Shown piece after piece: positions 31,524 through 43,411 of a DNA stretch of 64,000 bases. The stretch spans positions 1,302,001 to 1,366,000 of the forward strand of contig OZ037867.1 of NCBI GenBank assembly GCA_964035575.1, written 5' to 3'. The stretch comes from Rhynchopus sp. YZ270_cl-10. Taxonomy: Eukaryota; Euglenozoa; Diplonemea; Diplonemida; Diplonemidae. The notes below the pieces were generated by a model. It was given only the letters and a program-made list of their open reading frames with translations. It was not told the origin of the DNA and did no database searches. The position numbers and the translations under genes are program-made. The first letter of the stretch is position 1. Each line of letters begins with the position of its first letter.

Positions 31524-33606
31524 GGTTTTTTGAAAATTAGAGTTTTTTTTTCCCCCCCGCAAATTTGGAAAAAAAGAATTCTGATTTTTCAAAAAAAAAA
31601 GGTGACAGAAGCGAGGCGTAGGGTCTTCTCACACAAAAAACTTTCTTTTCTATATTTTGCTAAAAAAAACCAACGTCACCCTATCCTGTGTGGGGTCTAA
31701 CTCTGTTTCATTTTTATTTTGGGATTTCGAGGGTAAGAAAACCATATGTTTTTTGCAACACCAATTTGCAAGACATTTTATAGTTTTCTTATTATACACA
31801 TCTGTCTATTTTTTTGGGGGGTATTTTTTCTTTCTTTTCCCCCCTCCCCCCCTCCTCACGTTTGTTCCCTACCCTGCATGCATGAGACTGGCCTTGTTGA
31901 CTTTGCACGCGTGGTTGAAAAAAAATAAAATATTTCACACGAATATGTGCTGGCTAACTTTGTTCTGTCTTCGAAGTCCAGCAAAATACGTTCATGATGC
32001 AGAAACGACACCCCTTATGTCCCTTTCTCTCCTTTTACGAAGAAAACTGCAAGAAAAGAAAAATACAGTTATTTAAAAAGCGTTCGGTACAAAGTGGAGA
32101 TCATCCGCTCATATCTACACTATTACAGCCAAAGTTTTCGAAATAACAAAAATAACAAAAAAAAAAAAAAAAAATGTTTGAAATTCAGCCTTCGGGCGAC
32201 TTTTGTGTACAGAACCCGTCCTCGGACAGGTGATTGTCGAAACTACAAAAAAAAAAAATGCGCCAGGCCAGAGTTACTAATGTCATCTCTGCCTTAAGCA
32301 AGCGGATCGTGATCCCTGACTGCGCTCTTTTTAGGGAGGAAAAAAAGAACCGAGGCTGAAAAAAACACACAAAAAAGCGAAAAGAAGGTGGTGGGCCACA
32401 ATCCTCCTTTGGTTTGTCCACACACTGAAATGCAATAAAGCGACACACTCTTTTTTTCTCTCTAAAGTATTCAAAGCCTTTTCTCCGTCCTCTCTTCGGT
32501 CTGCGTTCGCCTTAGGTAAGGCATCTGCTTTTCAGTTTTTCCTTTGGAACAAATGACGTTATTCCCTTCAGGTCGGTAGTGCAGTGTCCGTGAATACATC
32601 GTCGTATGGAGGGTTTGCTTGCCATGTGTATGCTTGAAAAGTGTCGTGAGATATTTTCGATCATGTGTTTAGTTGCGAAGGGCCCATTCCTTCCACTTTG
32701 TTATCATCAGGAATATCACCTGATGACTTCTCCCCCGCCTTGCGGAATAACTGCTCGAGTTGGCTGTGAAGCTGGTTCTCGAGCTCCAAGGAGGGGGGAG
32801 AGGAGAGGGCATTCACGTTGGCTCCGTCGTCGAACTTTTCTCGCAGTGTTTCATCAGCAAGCATGAATGCTCGGACTTTCTCTGTTGTCTTCCTGTCGGA
32901 GTACAATTCCACATCGACGTGGATTCTTGCCTTTGTGAAGGTTGCTGTTTATATAGGCAGGCCTGCCTGCACCTCAGCTCCTCCCCCTCCACCTTTGTCA
33001 AGGTAGGTGATGCCCCTGCTGTCGCCTTCATCCCCTTCAGCAACTGAGGGGATCTCTGCTCTTAGCATGGACAGGCGGTCTACGCAGTTAAACGCGTTAC
33101 GGTAGTCATTTTCAAAAATGACTTTACCCTTTCCGCGGTTGCGCACGGCGTACTGCGAGATAACGTCTGTCGCCACTGCCGCCCCCCTTGCCGTTGCCAC
33201 CCCCACCTGGTTCCAAGGCTCCACGAGAAGAATCGTCCTAGCAGGCACCCGCACTCACGCCACCGCGATCACACTTCTTCCGTAGGCACCACTGAAATGA
33301 AAAATCTTACATTCCGTTAATTCTAAAAACGAAGGGTTCCCCATTACCCTAAACAGATATTCCAATCGTATCACACAACACCACACCCCACAGAAACACA
33401 CAGCCCCCTCCCACAATTTTTTATTTTGCGCTTTTTTCCACTCTCCCCAATCACCCCACAAAACTGGACACACCTTACGACGTTTACACTTCACAAAAGG
33501 TTTTCCGATTACAGCATATAACGCATTGTTATCCGGCGTTTTATTCAAAAAGGTGACTCAGCACAGGCTTAGGTTCTTATAAAACTTTTTTTCTGTTTCT
33601 TTCCCA
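31524..33606. other. Spacer between GST and PH gene
   Basis: A/T-rich with long homopolymers. A module H-like copy stands at about 31602-31645 and a better one at 33553-33590, just ahead of the PH gene. A minus-strand reverse-transcriptase-like fragment occupies about 32949-33254. A possible 32-nt exon (32573-32604) between a CTTCAG acceptor and a GTATGG donor cannot be linked to anything. Confidence 0.5.
32949..33254 (-). mobile_element. Reverse-transcriptase-like fragment, probably non-LTR
   Basis: The only coding-like signal on the minus strand. The frame has GVATARGAAVATD followed by DYRNAFNCVDRLSML, which matches the RT block with the conserved Asp-x-x-Asn-Ala-Phe-Asn pattern seen in many non-LTR retrotransposons. 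A further minus-strand open stretch at 32661-32912 may be part of the same element. No ends, tail or target duplication can be assigned. It looks like an old broken piece. Confidence 0.45.
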
Positions 33607-34903
33607 ATGGAATACCTCAGCCTCCTTGCGGGGCTTGGTGTCGCAGTGCAGGATATTGAGCTTTCGGTGGGACCACACAAAACAGGGGACGACCCTGTGG
33701 ACAAAGGAGGCACACCGCCTTCCCCTCTGGTTCCCTTACAGCAGCTACTCAACCAGCAGTGCGACAGCAGCAACTATACGACGCCTTCTTATGGGCCCAG
33801 CTCAAGCGCTTCGCAAGCTTCACTAGCTACCCCGGACGCAAGCTGTGCAAAGCGGAAAGGGGTGCGTGGAGCAAAGCGTAGGTCAGGGGACAGTACTGTG
33901 GTAGGCAGGGCGGACAGTACACTGTCGGTGATAGATACGCAGGAGGAAGAGTGTGGAAAGAAGAAGCGTAAAGTGAAGGGAAAGAAAGCGGACAAAGAGA
34001 AGAGCGAGAAAAGTGATAAAGGTGGTGAGAAGGGGGAGAAGGAGAAGGAGGCCCGCAAGCGTCGGAGCGGCTGGCTGAATGTGAACAACGCAACGAACCG
34101 CAGCTGGCGGAAGATCCTGTGGGCGAGCATGCACGTCAGGGCATCATCCTCGCGGCTGTGGATCTGCGAAGGCAAGGATTCGGCCGAGGCCTCTGTGGTA
34201 TAACATACATCATCCCCTTGAATCCTTTCATCTTTGCGCCAAACAGATCTTTAGCCCTATTTTTGCGTTTAACGAAAACCACTATGTTTATTGTTGCCAA
34301 AGTGATGATATATCATTGTGCAGATTCTCTTCATCACATTGAAGGGGAATCCGACAGCCTTTTTTGATTTAACTTTGATAAAAACCTTGTATGGTTCTTC
34401 AATCACTCCGTAAAACACCTCCCTTCCCTTCCCCTCCCACACAGTCGATCCCTATGTGTGAAGTCGACTCCGTCCGCCGCGCTGCCAAGAGCGAGGTCGG
34501 CGGGCGCGACTTCTGCTTCTCCCTCTCCACCCACGAGCTGTTGTACCACTTCCAGGCACGTTCTGCAGAGCACTGTGCGCAGTGGTGTGCGTTCTTTGAG
34601 CGGCTTTTTGATGCGGAGAAGTCACGCAAGGCAAAACGTGAACGTGCACATGCCACAGGCGAGCCTGGTGCTGCATACTCAGCTGCGCCTGCAGCAGGTC
34701 TAGACGCATACGACGGCTTTGACAGCTTCAACCTCGCCGACGACGACGATGACGAAGACACAGACCGCCCCTCCCTCAACGCGCTCCCTGGGAACGCCTC
34801 GTCCCCAGAACCCTCCCCGCATACCCGCAAGCACAGCACCCCAGAGTGGAACGTCCTCAAGCCTCTCCCTGCAGACAGGCGGGAAGCGGGCATCAAAGGG
34901 TAG
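33607..34903 (+). CDS. PH-domain protein
   Basis: Exons 33607-34197 and 34445-34903, joined across a 247-nt GTATAA...CAG intron at a codon boundary; 349 residues. The PH domain is split by the intron. Strands 1-4 are in exon 1 (RSGWLNVNNATNRSWRKIL, then the SSRLWICEGKD strand) and the C-terminal part is in exon 2 (FCFSLSTHELLYHFQA, then the EHCAQWCAFFERLF helix with its conserved Trp). A Lys/Glu-rich helical stretch (about 110-155) precedes the domain and an acidic, Ser/Pro-rich tail follows it. It probably binds a phosphoinositide or a protein at membranes. The start is unsure: CCTCAG at 33615-33620 could be a splice acceptor, with earlier exons upstream. Confidence 0.7.
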
Positions 34904-36226
34904 CAAGAGGAATGGAGGGCACAGCTGGGAATAAGCCGGGTCCCTGGGTCCTGGTCCCGGGTCCCAGTCCGGCTGAGAATAACCGGGTCCCCGCGTACGT
35001 GGGGGTAGGTCACGTATTTTAGAACACTGAGGGGCTTCTAGGGTGTGGTGGAAGCGTTGGTAAGAGATGTGTGTGTCATTTGTTTCTGTGGGTTGAGGCC
35101 CAGGTTCGTACTGTTCTGTTCTGTTTTGTTTTAATTTATGTTCCCTCACAATGACAATGGTGGTGAAGATGTGTTGGTGTGCGGAGGATGCATCTTTCAA
35201 AATTTCTTTTGTTTGTGAGTCGAGGCATTTTCGTTGCGCAATGTTTCCGCAGTGCCCAATAGTTGTCTGTTCTGTTATCAGCTTCCTCCTTCATTTTTTA
35301 CGCACACTACTTTGTGAGCGGAAAGTGTCACGTCGTTCACTCCAGCCAATCGTGCTCCGTCACCACAGAACGACACGTGACACTATAAAATTTCTGTGTG
35401 ACTGAGTGTGGGGATGCGTTCAAGAATTAAACTCTTCCCCCCAAACCCCTTATCGTCTTTGTTTTCTTTATCCAAACGAAGTGGATGCGTAATAATTTCG
35501 TTACAAATAACATGTGTACTCTACTATTGCCGCCCCAGTTCTTGCTTTACAGCAGGGAAAAAGGGAGGGGGGGGGGGAGGGAGGAGGGAGGGGGTTAACC
35601 CGTGGAGTCAGTGCCTGCGTCCCAGAGGCGTTTTGCACTATCAACTTCACTTTCTTTGCCAATCAAATCGTGTTGCTGTGTCGAATTTGCAACTTTGGGC
35701 CATCTATGAACGGGGAGAGATTTTTTCACTAGTTCTCCGTAAGCTCACCACAGACTCTCGCAGACTTTCACAAGCTCTCACAGCCTGTTGCGTGTCTCAC
35801 GGAGACGATCCTAGATGGCCCACACTTGCAATTGGAGGTATCATAACATTGTGTGTACAAATGCAAACGGCATGCAAGACTGACGCATTTATTTGGCGCA
35901 CTCCGCCACGGTTGCTAGAGGACCACATAAAAAGGAGTATTGGTGTCCATTCAGAGGCACAGTCGCACACTGCCGACACCCATTCAACACAGTTTCCCAA
36001 ACATCCCTCATTCCCATATTATGTTGAAAGCAAATGAACAGATGCCACACACCCCCCACCCTGTTTTGCCTTTGCCTCCTTTCCCCTGTAACCCTCCCCC
36101 ACACGCCACCCACACCTGGCCGTTTTCTGTGCAAGAATTACCCCCTTATTGTTTGTCAAACACAACCACATCCACATCCACCAGGGCAGGACATTACTGG
36201 GGTGGGTGCCCACACCCCCCTAGACA
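34904..36226. other. Spacer between PH gene and uL15m-like gene
   Basis: A GC-rich partial hairpin related to 44476-44595 at 34928-34992, a G-rich run near 35563-35595, module D at 35607-35655, and otherwise unremarkable A/T-rich sequence. A CACCCCCCTAG acceptor at 36213-36223 stands 3 nt before the next ATG. Confidence 0.5.
35607..35655 (+). repeat. Dispersed module D
   Basis: CAGTGCCTGCGTCCCAGAGG followed by CGTTTTGCACTATCAACTTC, one base shorter than the copy at 46428. Confidence 0.7.
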
Positions 36227-39200
36227 ATGAAGCGCACATCTGCAAAATGCTACAACAATAGGCAGCTGGGACCCCACGGAAGGGGAGGCACCTTCAGCTC
36301 GGTATGTGCGTTCCACATCGTCCGATGCGTACGTCGTTTCCTGGATGCAAAAAGGCGCTTTTATCTGACAATTTTTTTCTTCCCCCTGCGTGCACAGTCA
36401 GGGTGTATTTGAAGTTAAATTTTTTTTGCTTTTGTCCACTCTGTTAATCCCCTCTTGTTCTCTTTCGCAGATTCTCACCGCCAGACCCGCTGTCGCAGAG
36501 AGCGCACACCATGGCGCAGTGCCGCAAGCGTCCCAAAATATGGAGGAGGGAGTCCGGTACGAGCCCAGCTCGCCAGGCATGATGAAGAAGCGGGAACGTC
36601 ACTTCCCTCGGTCGGAGTCGCTCATCTCGGGGCACACACATCAGACCATCCCGGAAAAGGTGCTCAACCTTGACCTTGTATTCTCGTATGACAGCCTTTC
36701 CCAATCTCCCGTGTTTTTGCATATCATTCATGGATGGGTTTTTAGCAGTAATGCGGTGATCTTATGAAAGCGGAAGCGATTCACATCCGCTTTTTGCGAA
36801 AAACCATACATTGAAATCCCGGGGAGTCACGGGGAGTTTGGCAAAAAATCAAAAAAAACGAACTCCCCGTGAGTGTTTTTTTGGTTTAGAGAGTTTTCGA
36901 GAGTGTTTTTTTTTTTTTTACGGAGAGTTTTCGCGATTAATCGCGACAAAATTCGCGATTAATCCCCGGGAGTAAAATCGCGATTTTTTGTAGCATTTTA
37001 CCCCAAACACAACCGTGCACACCTGGTGCTATCCGCATCTGACCTGTGCCTACCTGGGCACACGTTCAGTCTACGTACTCACATTACACCTACCGATTGA
37101 TTCACAAAATGCACCCACCACGACAGAGGGGTGATAAGCCTCGCGGCTTTAGGCGGCACAGTGGCGGCGGACATGAGCAAACGAGCCCACAGGTCGATCA
37201 CAAATGCGACGGGTTAATTCCGCGCTTGGGAATTATCCACACCTGTTTAAGATAGATATAATTACGCCTAAATTACTCTGGGCGCAAAATGGTACACCAT
37301 ACCAGCAGGGAAGCATACCACCACATGTAAGCAGGGCTATTTTAGATATGGGATAAGGAACAAGAAAAGGGTGAAAACGGGTCGAGGCTTCCCGCCGCAG
37401 GCGGAAATTTTTAGATGCCGTGCACTTTTCCAGGTGGTTTGAAGAGTGATCTGACCATATTGTCCCAGTATAGCAGTACACCCAATAAATCCATTGGAGA
37501 AGGAACATTGCACTTTTGACCACCACAGAATACATGTTGCCAGCCACACCACTAAAGTACAAAAACCCCCTCGGAACGTAGTGAGAGCTTGTGAAAAAAT
37601 CTCTCCCCGTTCATAGATGGCCCAGTTTTCGATATTTTTTCATAAATTCGCGATTAATCGCAAATTTTTATTTTATAAATTGGAGAGTTTTCGAGAGTAT
37701 TTTTTTTAAATCGGGGAGTATTGGAGAGTTTTGGAGAGTTTTGGAGAGTTTTTTTTTAAATTGGAGAGTTTTCGAGAGTTTTTCACAAATTCGCGATTAA
37801 TCGCGATTTTTTTTTCTTTTTTTTTAATCGCTAAAACTCTCGAAAACACCAGCGGAGAGTCTCCGCGACTCCCGGGGATTTCAATGTATGGAAAAACAAA
37901 ACAAAAAATAAAAATTACACCCCTGAGTTTTTGTCCGCGAATATGGTAAATAATTAGGAACTCCACTAAATAGAGCAAAAATAGGGTGAACCCAGCACGG
38001 AACGGAAAGGTTTTAAAAGTGTTTTTAAAAAACCCCTCAATTTTTTCTCCTTGAAACAGCAACGTCGAGCCTGGCAACATCGTCCCGCGACGCTACCTCA
38101 CCACCATCGTCGAGCCCGTCTCTGCTGACGAGGAGAAGCACCCGATCCCGAAGCTGTCGTGGTGGCACAAATCCTTCTACGATCCACGTCCGCTGTCGTA
38201 CTCGACAGACCTGCTGACTGTGCCCACGGAGGGCGAGGAGAGAAACCCGTTCTACCACATGCAGAACCCGCGGACGCGCTTCCACACTCACCACATGAAG
38301 GTAAAGAACCGTGCCAACAAGGTGGGTGGGTCTATGTGGATCCGTGGGGCCGCGTGGTGGCGGAAGGGGTCTTCGCGCACACCGAAGTTCTACACAGAGA
38401 ACATTAAGCGTTCGGGGCAGAACCCGTGGACCAGTGCAATCACTGCGTCCCGCTGGGTGACGGATGGAAAGGAAACGCTCAACCCAGGCACAACGCCGCA
38501 CTACGCCTTCTGGAAGTTCCTTCCCGTCCTCGGGTGGAACGGATACGGCACGAAGAAGGGAGAGATTGCGGTGGAGGACAGCTACACCACTGTGGGTCTG
38601 GACCAGATCCAGTGGTGGGTCGACACAGGCATGCTGAACGTGAACGAGACGATCACCCCGAACACCCTCATAGAAGCGCATCTTATCGAGGACTACCACT
38701 GGCCGGGGCTTAAGCTTGTGACCAACAAATGCTCCTGGTTCAACGCTACGCTTGACATCCAGCTGGAAAGCGCTGACGAGGACGCAGTGGAACTGGTCCG
38801 CTCGCACGGCGGCAACGTTGTGACGCGTTGGCAGGATGAGGAGGGGATTACGAAGGAGAAGCTTGCGTGGCGCTTCCCTGTCATTGGGAAGGGGGACCTC
38901 CCGCCGGAGGAGTTGATACGGGATCTGTACGCAAAGGAGGAACGTGGTGGGTACATGAGCACGTACTACCAGGACAAGCTGCGTGTGAAGAACCTGGCAA
39001 CGCCTAAGGAATGGACACGCATCGAGCAGACGGCGGCAGAGGTGGGCGAACTGCCACCTGTGCAGGAGGAGCAGGTGGCACAGCCGCCCCTGCGTGCAGC
39101 CACCCAGGTGTCGCTGCAACGCAAGCAGGAGACCTGGGACGACATGCTCTCAGGCAAGATGGGCACCGCCGACTCCAGAATGGGTCTCATCACGCAGACA

Positions 39201-39702
39201 CCCTTCCCGCTCTGGGAGTACACCTACTACGACAAGCAGGGTCCGGGTAACATCACAAAGAGAGAGCCCCCAGAGGGCCAGGAGGTCGTCCAGTTCCCGG
39301 GATACCCCATGCGTGACTCGCGGTACTTCAACTGGACTGTTGATGGGGTATGTCTTCCCCCCACCCCCACCCCCACCCCACCACACACCCTTTCAAACTG
39401 TCTGTTACGACCTCCCCACAACACAACAGGTGGGCACTGTGCTTGGCAAGAAGCAGACCCCGACCGGCACCGCTGAGAACGTCTACGAGACAACAGACAT
39501 GGAGCGTGTCGCTGTCAAGAAGAAGATGCCTTGGGAGCTTAAGGGAGAGGGCTGGCGTACGGCAGGTGTCGACGGGGAGGTGCGGTACAGAAATCCGTAC
39601 AACAACCCGTACCTTAAGGCACGTATCGACACTTGGAATGCAAAGCAGAAGGAGAAGAAGGCACGTGCCAAGAAGCTCGGTCTCACCATCCCCAAGGAGT
39701 AG
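36227..39702 (+). CDS. Mitochondrial ribosomal protein uL15m-like
   Basis: Four exons, 36227-36301, 36471-36685, 38060-39347 and 39430-39702, with GTATGT/GTATGA/GTATGT donors and CAG acceptors. Phases 0, 2 and 0 all close, giving 616 residues. The middle shows the uL15 core in order: a FLPVLGWNGYGTKKGEIA strand, DQIQWWVDTGMLN, ITPNTLIEAHLIEDYHWPG, then LKLVTNKCSWFNATLDIQ and AVELVRSHGGNVVTRW, matching the C-terminal binding domain of bacterial L15. It would be an early-assembling large-subunit protein next to 23S-type rRNA. The Gly/Arg-rich N-terminal tail of bacterial L15 is not recognisable, and the protein is about four times bacterial length, as is common for euglenozoan mitoribosomal proteins. 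Intron 2 (1374 nt) is mostly a mobile element. Confidence 0.75.
36804..37891. mobile_element. 1.09-kb TIR element filling intron 2 of the uL15m-like gene
   Basis: The ends are 25-bp near-perfect inverted repeats: CCATACATTGAAATCC... at 36804 and ...GGATTTCAATGTATGG ending at 37891. AAAAA stands on each side (36799-36803 and 37892-37896), a possible but weak 5-bp duplication. Subterminal repeats on both sides include GGAGAGTTTTCGAGAG and the palindrome CGCGATTAATCGCG. The interior, about 37010-37610, has no protein I recognise. Confidence 0.75.
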
Positions 39703-40661
39703 ACCTAGACCTGCATGGGTGGCGTGCATGTGCACGTGTCCCCACCACCTGCACCTTACAGGCATGATTGTCAGTACAAAGGTAATATCTAGGTGGGTCG
39801 TGTCTGTGTCCGTAGTGTCGCAGATTGCACTTCAAACCTTTTTAAGGTCCTGGGACATCATAAGAAACGCCCCCGAAGCGTGATAGGGTGTAGGAAAGGA
39901 AGCCCTCCCCAGCTATCTGGAAGAAGGGAGGGTGTGTGTGCGTTGTTTTTTTGAACGAATACGAAAAAAAAATGGTGGGTGGGTGGGGGGAAAACGGGAG
40001 GGAGGGGAAAATGGAATGTGTGAGGTGGTGAGGGGGCAAAAATAATGTCGACAAAAAAAAGTTGCAAAGCAATCCCCCAGATAAAAGGGAAAAGGGTTTT
40101 CTTTTTCCCCTCGAAAATAATCAAAAAAAAACGGAAAATTATACATCCACCTTTTTTTTTTTTGTCAGCTACACCACTCTCCCCTCCCCAAGTCTTCCCA
40201 CTCTCACACTTTAGCAAAATCTATTATACACCACTTGGTGTGGCTGAAAGGGGGTATTTTTTGTGCTATTTTCTGCTATTTTTGGGGTCGTCAGCCACAC
40301 CACTACAGTATTTTTTACAATAGGTACCCCACCCCTCACACCCCACACCTACACCCACCAGAGGGACCAACAGAAGGGGGGAAGGGAGTATACACACCTC
40401 ACAACCCTCCTTTTTCCCCCCACCACTAATACCCCACCTCAAAACACATATTTACACACCCCCCTCTCCAAAGATACTTTCTCTTCCTCTGTTCTCTCCT
40501 ACCACCCCCTTCCTCTCCTCAGTCTCTCTCTCTTTCTCTCTTCTTTCCCCCTCCACTTTCCCACCCTTTAAACTCAATCACCTTTTTTTCATCTTTTCCC
40601 CCAATAAGAGCATCTCTTTTCCTCTTCTCCTCCTCCCCTTTTCCCCCCTCTCTTCGAAGGA
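39703..40661. other. Spacer with alpha element and a very long C/T tract
   Basis: A/T-rich 3' flank, alpha element copy 2 at 40236-40302, then a pyrimidine tract covering most of 40380-40656 that ends in CTTCGAAG (AG at 40658-40659) two bases before the next ATG. This is the clearest trans-splice acceptor candidate in the window. Confidence 0.6.
40236..40302 (+). mobile_element. Short palindromic element alpha, copy 2
   Basis: 67 bp with ends TGGTGTGGCTGA and TCAGCCACACCA and an interior TTTTTTGTGCTATTTTCTGC. Nearly the same sequence as copy 3 read on the other strand. Confidence 0.75.
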
Positions 40662-42279
40662 ATGTCACGCACCAAACGGAAAAGAGACGTTGCATTCAAC
40701 AGCGTATGCGAAAAGTTTACTGGGTTAAACGTGCATGGAAGGGGGAGAGATAATGCTTCCTACACTTCTCTGGTCCGCAGTAAAAGCATTCTGAAAAAGG
40801 CGTATAGCGGGCGGCAGGTCCGGTTTACAAGAAAAACAGATTTTTCGGACCGCTTTGTCTGCACCTTCGATGAGGTGAATATCCAGGAGGTGCAGACCTG
40901 TTTGCATCCTCGCAATGGCGTGAACTGCCCGAAAACACCGCGGTCTGTAGTACTCCTCCTCCAAGAAAACACCGACGAAGCAGCCTCGGATGTCCCCTCC
41001 CTTTCCTCCCCGCAGGCTTCGTCCCCTTTACCGTACACTGCTGCAGCGGTTCCGCCGCTCACCTTTGGGGACCTACGTGGTACGCCACCTATAGCGAATG
41101 CAGTGGAGGATAATATGAACGACGATGACGAAGAGGAGAACTCGCGTGTCGCAAAGCGTGGCCGGTTGAAGCAGTTTGAGATAGAGGAAGGACAGCGCTT
41201 CAGGGAGATGCTCCGCTTTGGTGGCGATGTGGGGTCTGGGGAGGAGGGAGGAGGGGGAGGTGGTGGTGGAGGTGCGTGCAGCAACAGCCCGCTTGTCAGA
41301 GCTGGTTGCGGCGGAGGTGTCAGCCGAGCCTACCCGCCGTCAACAGGAGACTCGCCTCTGGAAGAGTTGTCGCTGCGGCTGCACTCTCTGCACTCCCCAA
41401 CATCCCCTTCTCCGCTCTTTAAGGTATTTTTTGATAAAACAACTTGTTGTCAATTCTAAAAAGATTGGAGGCAACGCTGCAGGGCAAAACAAAACGGATT
41501 GGAAAAAAAACAGAAGCTTGTTTTCTTTGAGTACTCAATTAACCACAACAACCGTACGTTCAGTTTAACACATTTTTTTCACCTTTTTGTTTTCCCGGCT
41601 TTGAGCGCACAAACAAAAGACCCGATCTTTTTTGGTGGGTGTGTCAGGATTTGTAGTTCAAGAAAAAAATGTCAATTTCTGACTCAATAACGTCTAATAA
41701 GCAAAAAATTCCCTTTTTTTACAGACAGACTCGCCGTTCTCTGGGTTTGAAGGCTTCAAAATGATCTCACCTCCAATGCTTCCGTCACGGTATGTTGCAA
41801 CACTGCCACCTCCACATAGTGGGCTGTGTTGTGATGATTTCCCCATCATGCACAATACCGTATTGTACAAATTATCGACCTTTTCAAGATTTTTCTGGAA
41901 GTCCGACCTTTTTTACGAACATTTTTACGAATACGGTACACAATACTGTGTTGTGATGTGATGTGATGTGATGTCCTAGTGAGGTCGTCGAGCGCATTTG
42001 CGGGCCGGGTTCGCCCAGCAGTTGTTGAGTGTCGCTTATAAATTTTATTCCTGGTAATTCTGCACAATATGGCCCTCATACCGTATTGTGAATGAGTAGT
42101 AAGTATTATGAAAGGCACCACATACAGCCACCACTACCCCCAATTACCCTATTCCCAATGCGCATCAAAACATGCCCTTTCTCTTCTACAGTGCGGACAG
42201 TGTATCGAACCATTCCGTGACGTCTGACAACGGGTTCGTGTTCGACACACCAAAAACCGTCTCGTTCAGCTCCCCTTGA
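40662..42279 (+). CDS. Basic, low-complexity protein of unknown function
   Basis: Exons 40662-41423, 41725-41789 and 42192-42279. The two introns (301 nt, GTATTT...CAG; 402 nt, GTATGT...CAG) close in phases 0 and 2, giving 304 residues and TGA at 42277-42279. The first 100 residues are basic, with several Lys/Arg clusters that could be nuclear signals (TKRKRD, RVAKRGRLK). The middle is Ser/Pro-rich and acidic, with a Gly run near 205-212. The C-terminus is Ser/Asp/Phe-rich (SPFSGFEGF, SDNGFVFDTPKTVSF). No domain recognised; a chromatin or RNA-associated disordered protein would fit, but that is inference. The start is well supported by the long pyrimidine tract ending two bases upstream. Confidence 0.7.
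41856..41938. mobile_element. TIR family F, copy 1, inside an intron
   Basis: 83 bp with ends TACCGTATT and GAATACGGTA and an interior ATTATCGACC...GATTTTTCTGGAAGTCC. A perfect CACAA duplication flanks it (41851-41855 and 41939-41943). It lies in intron 2 of the gene at 40662. Confidence 0.8.
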
Positions 42280-43346
42280 TGTGGGTTTTGGTTGCTTTTT
42301 TGCGTCGAGTTTGATGAAGTCTGCATGACACAATAGATGAAAAATGGTGTAGCTGGACAAAGCCAAAAAAACGCACCCTGACAGAGTGACCTTTGGACTC
42401 AGTCACACCAACAAAAGAAAGAAAAAGAAGAAAAAAGCAGAAAAAAGTACCATAGATAAATATCTCAGCTCTGAGTGGTGAGGTGTTGACGTGTTCGTGT
42501 CAGCATTGCTGCCGTGGGTTCGTCTGGTGTATGGGGTTTATACTCCGTATTATAACGGTCTTAAGTTGTGTTTTTGTTTTTTTGTTTTTTTTGAAAATCA
42601 CGAAAAAGCTGTACAGCGCTGGTACACCATTGAATCCTCCTTCGTTCTCTATTTTATTCGTTTGTTTTGTTGATCGCATCGAAAAAAAAAAGTGGAGGCT
42701 TGCACAACTGTGGCAACACAACCGAGGCAACTACACTACTCCAAAAGAACTCCGACAATGTCTCAAAACACACTGTCTAGGCAGCGACACTGAATCAACA
42801 TTATAGCGCGAAAGGATGTTACGGATGCATACATTTGGCCATCGGGCTACTCGTGTGCAAAGACGACGGGAACCAAAGACTTTGCCATACATTTTTTGAG
42901 GCAACTATCGTGGGGGTTTTTTTTGTTTCTTTGATTAGAATATTAGGGGTACCCCAGGTACCGTGGGTTCTGAACTGTCCAAAATGCAAACCTTGTGTTC
43001 TGAACTGTCCAAAAGTCACACCTGGGGGCACCAGACTGTACCCTTTGTTTATTTGATTAGTATATTATGATGTCTTGACAGCGAGGCAGGTCCTTGTGTC
43101 CTGTATCGTTGGAGACGTTGTAAAAGACGTGCATACTTACGAGGCATATTCATCAAAGGTGACTAAGCACGAGAGGCTTAGGGTCATCTTATAAACTTTT
43201 CTATTCATCTGTCAATTTTTTCTTTTAGAAAGTAACTAAGTACTAGAAGCTCAGATTCATCTTATACCAACTGTTTCTCTTTGATATTTGATGTGCCATG
43301 CGTCGATGAATGGTGAGGTTTTGCACTTGTAAAGTAAAAAATTTTG

Positions 43347-43411
43347 GGTACATTTAGTGCACCCTGTTATACCTTCTATTCAGTAGAATAGTTAGTATAT
43401 GAAACACTTTT
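43347..43411 (+). repeat. 65-bp dispersed repeat, copy 1
   Basis: It runs from TTTGGGTACATTTAGTGCAC to TTAGTATATGAAACA, with a palindromic CTATTCAGTAGAATAG inside. It is nearly identical to 44351-44415. Confidence 0.85.

Noticed and set aside
32573-32604. Possible 32-nt exon between CTTCAG and GTATGG
   Set aside because: Too short and not linkable by phase to any recognised gene.
40231-40304. CCACT as target duplication of alpha copy 2
   Set aside because: It only works if the right end loses its CCA, and copies 1 and 3 give no matching flank.
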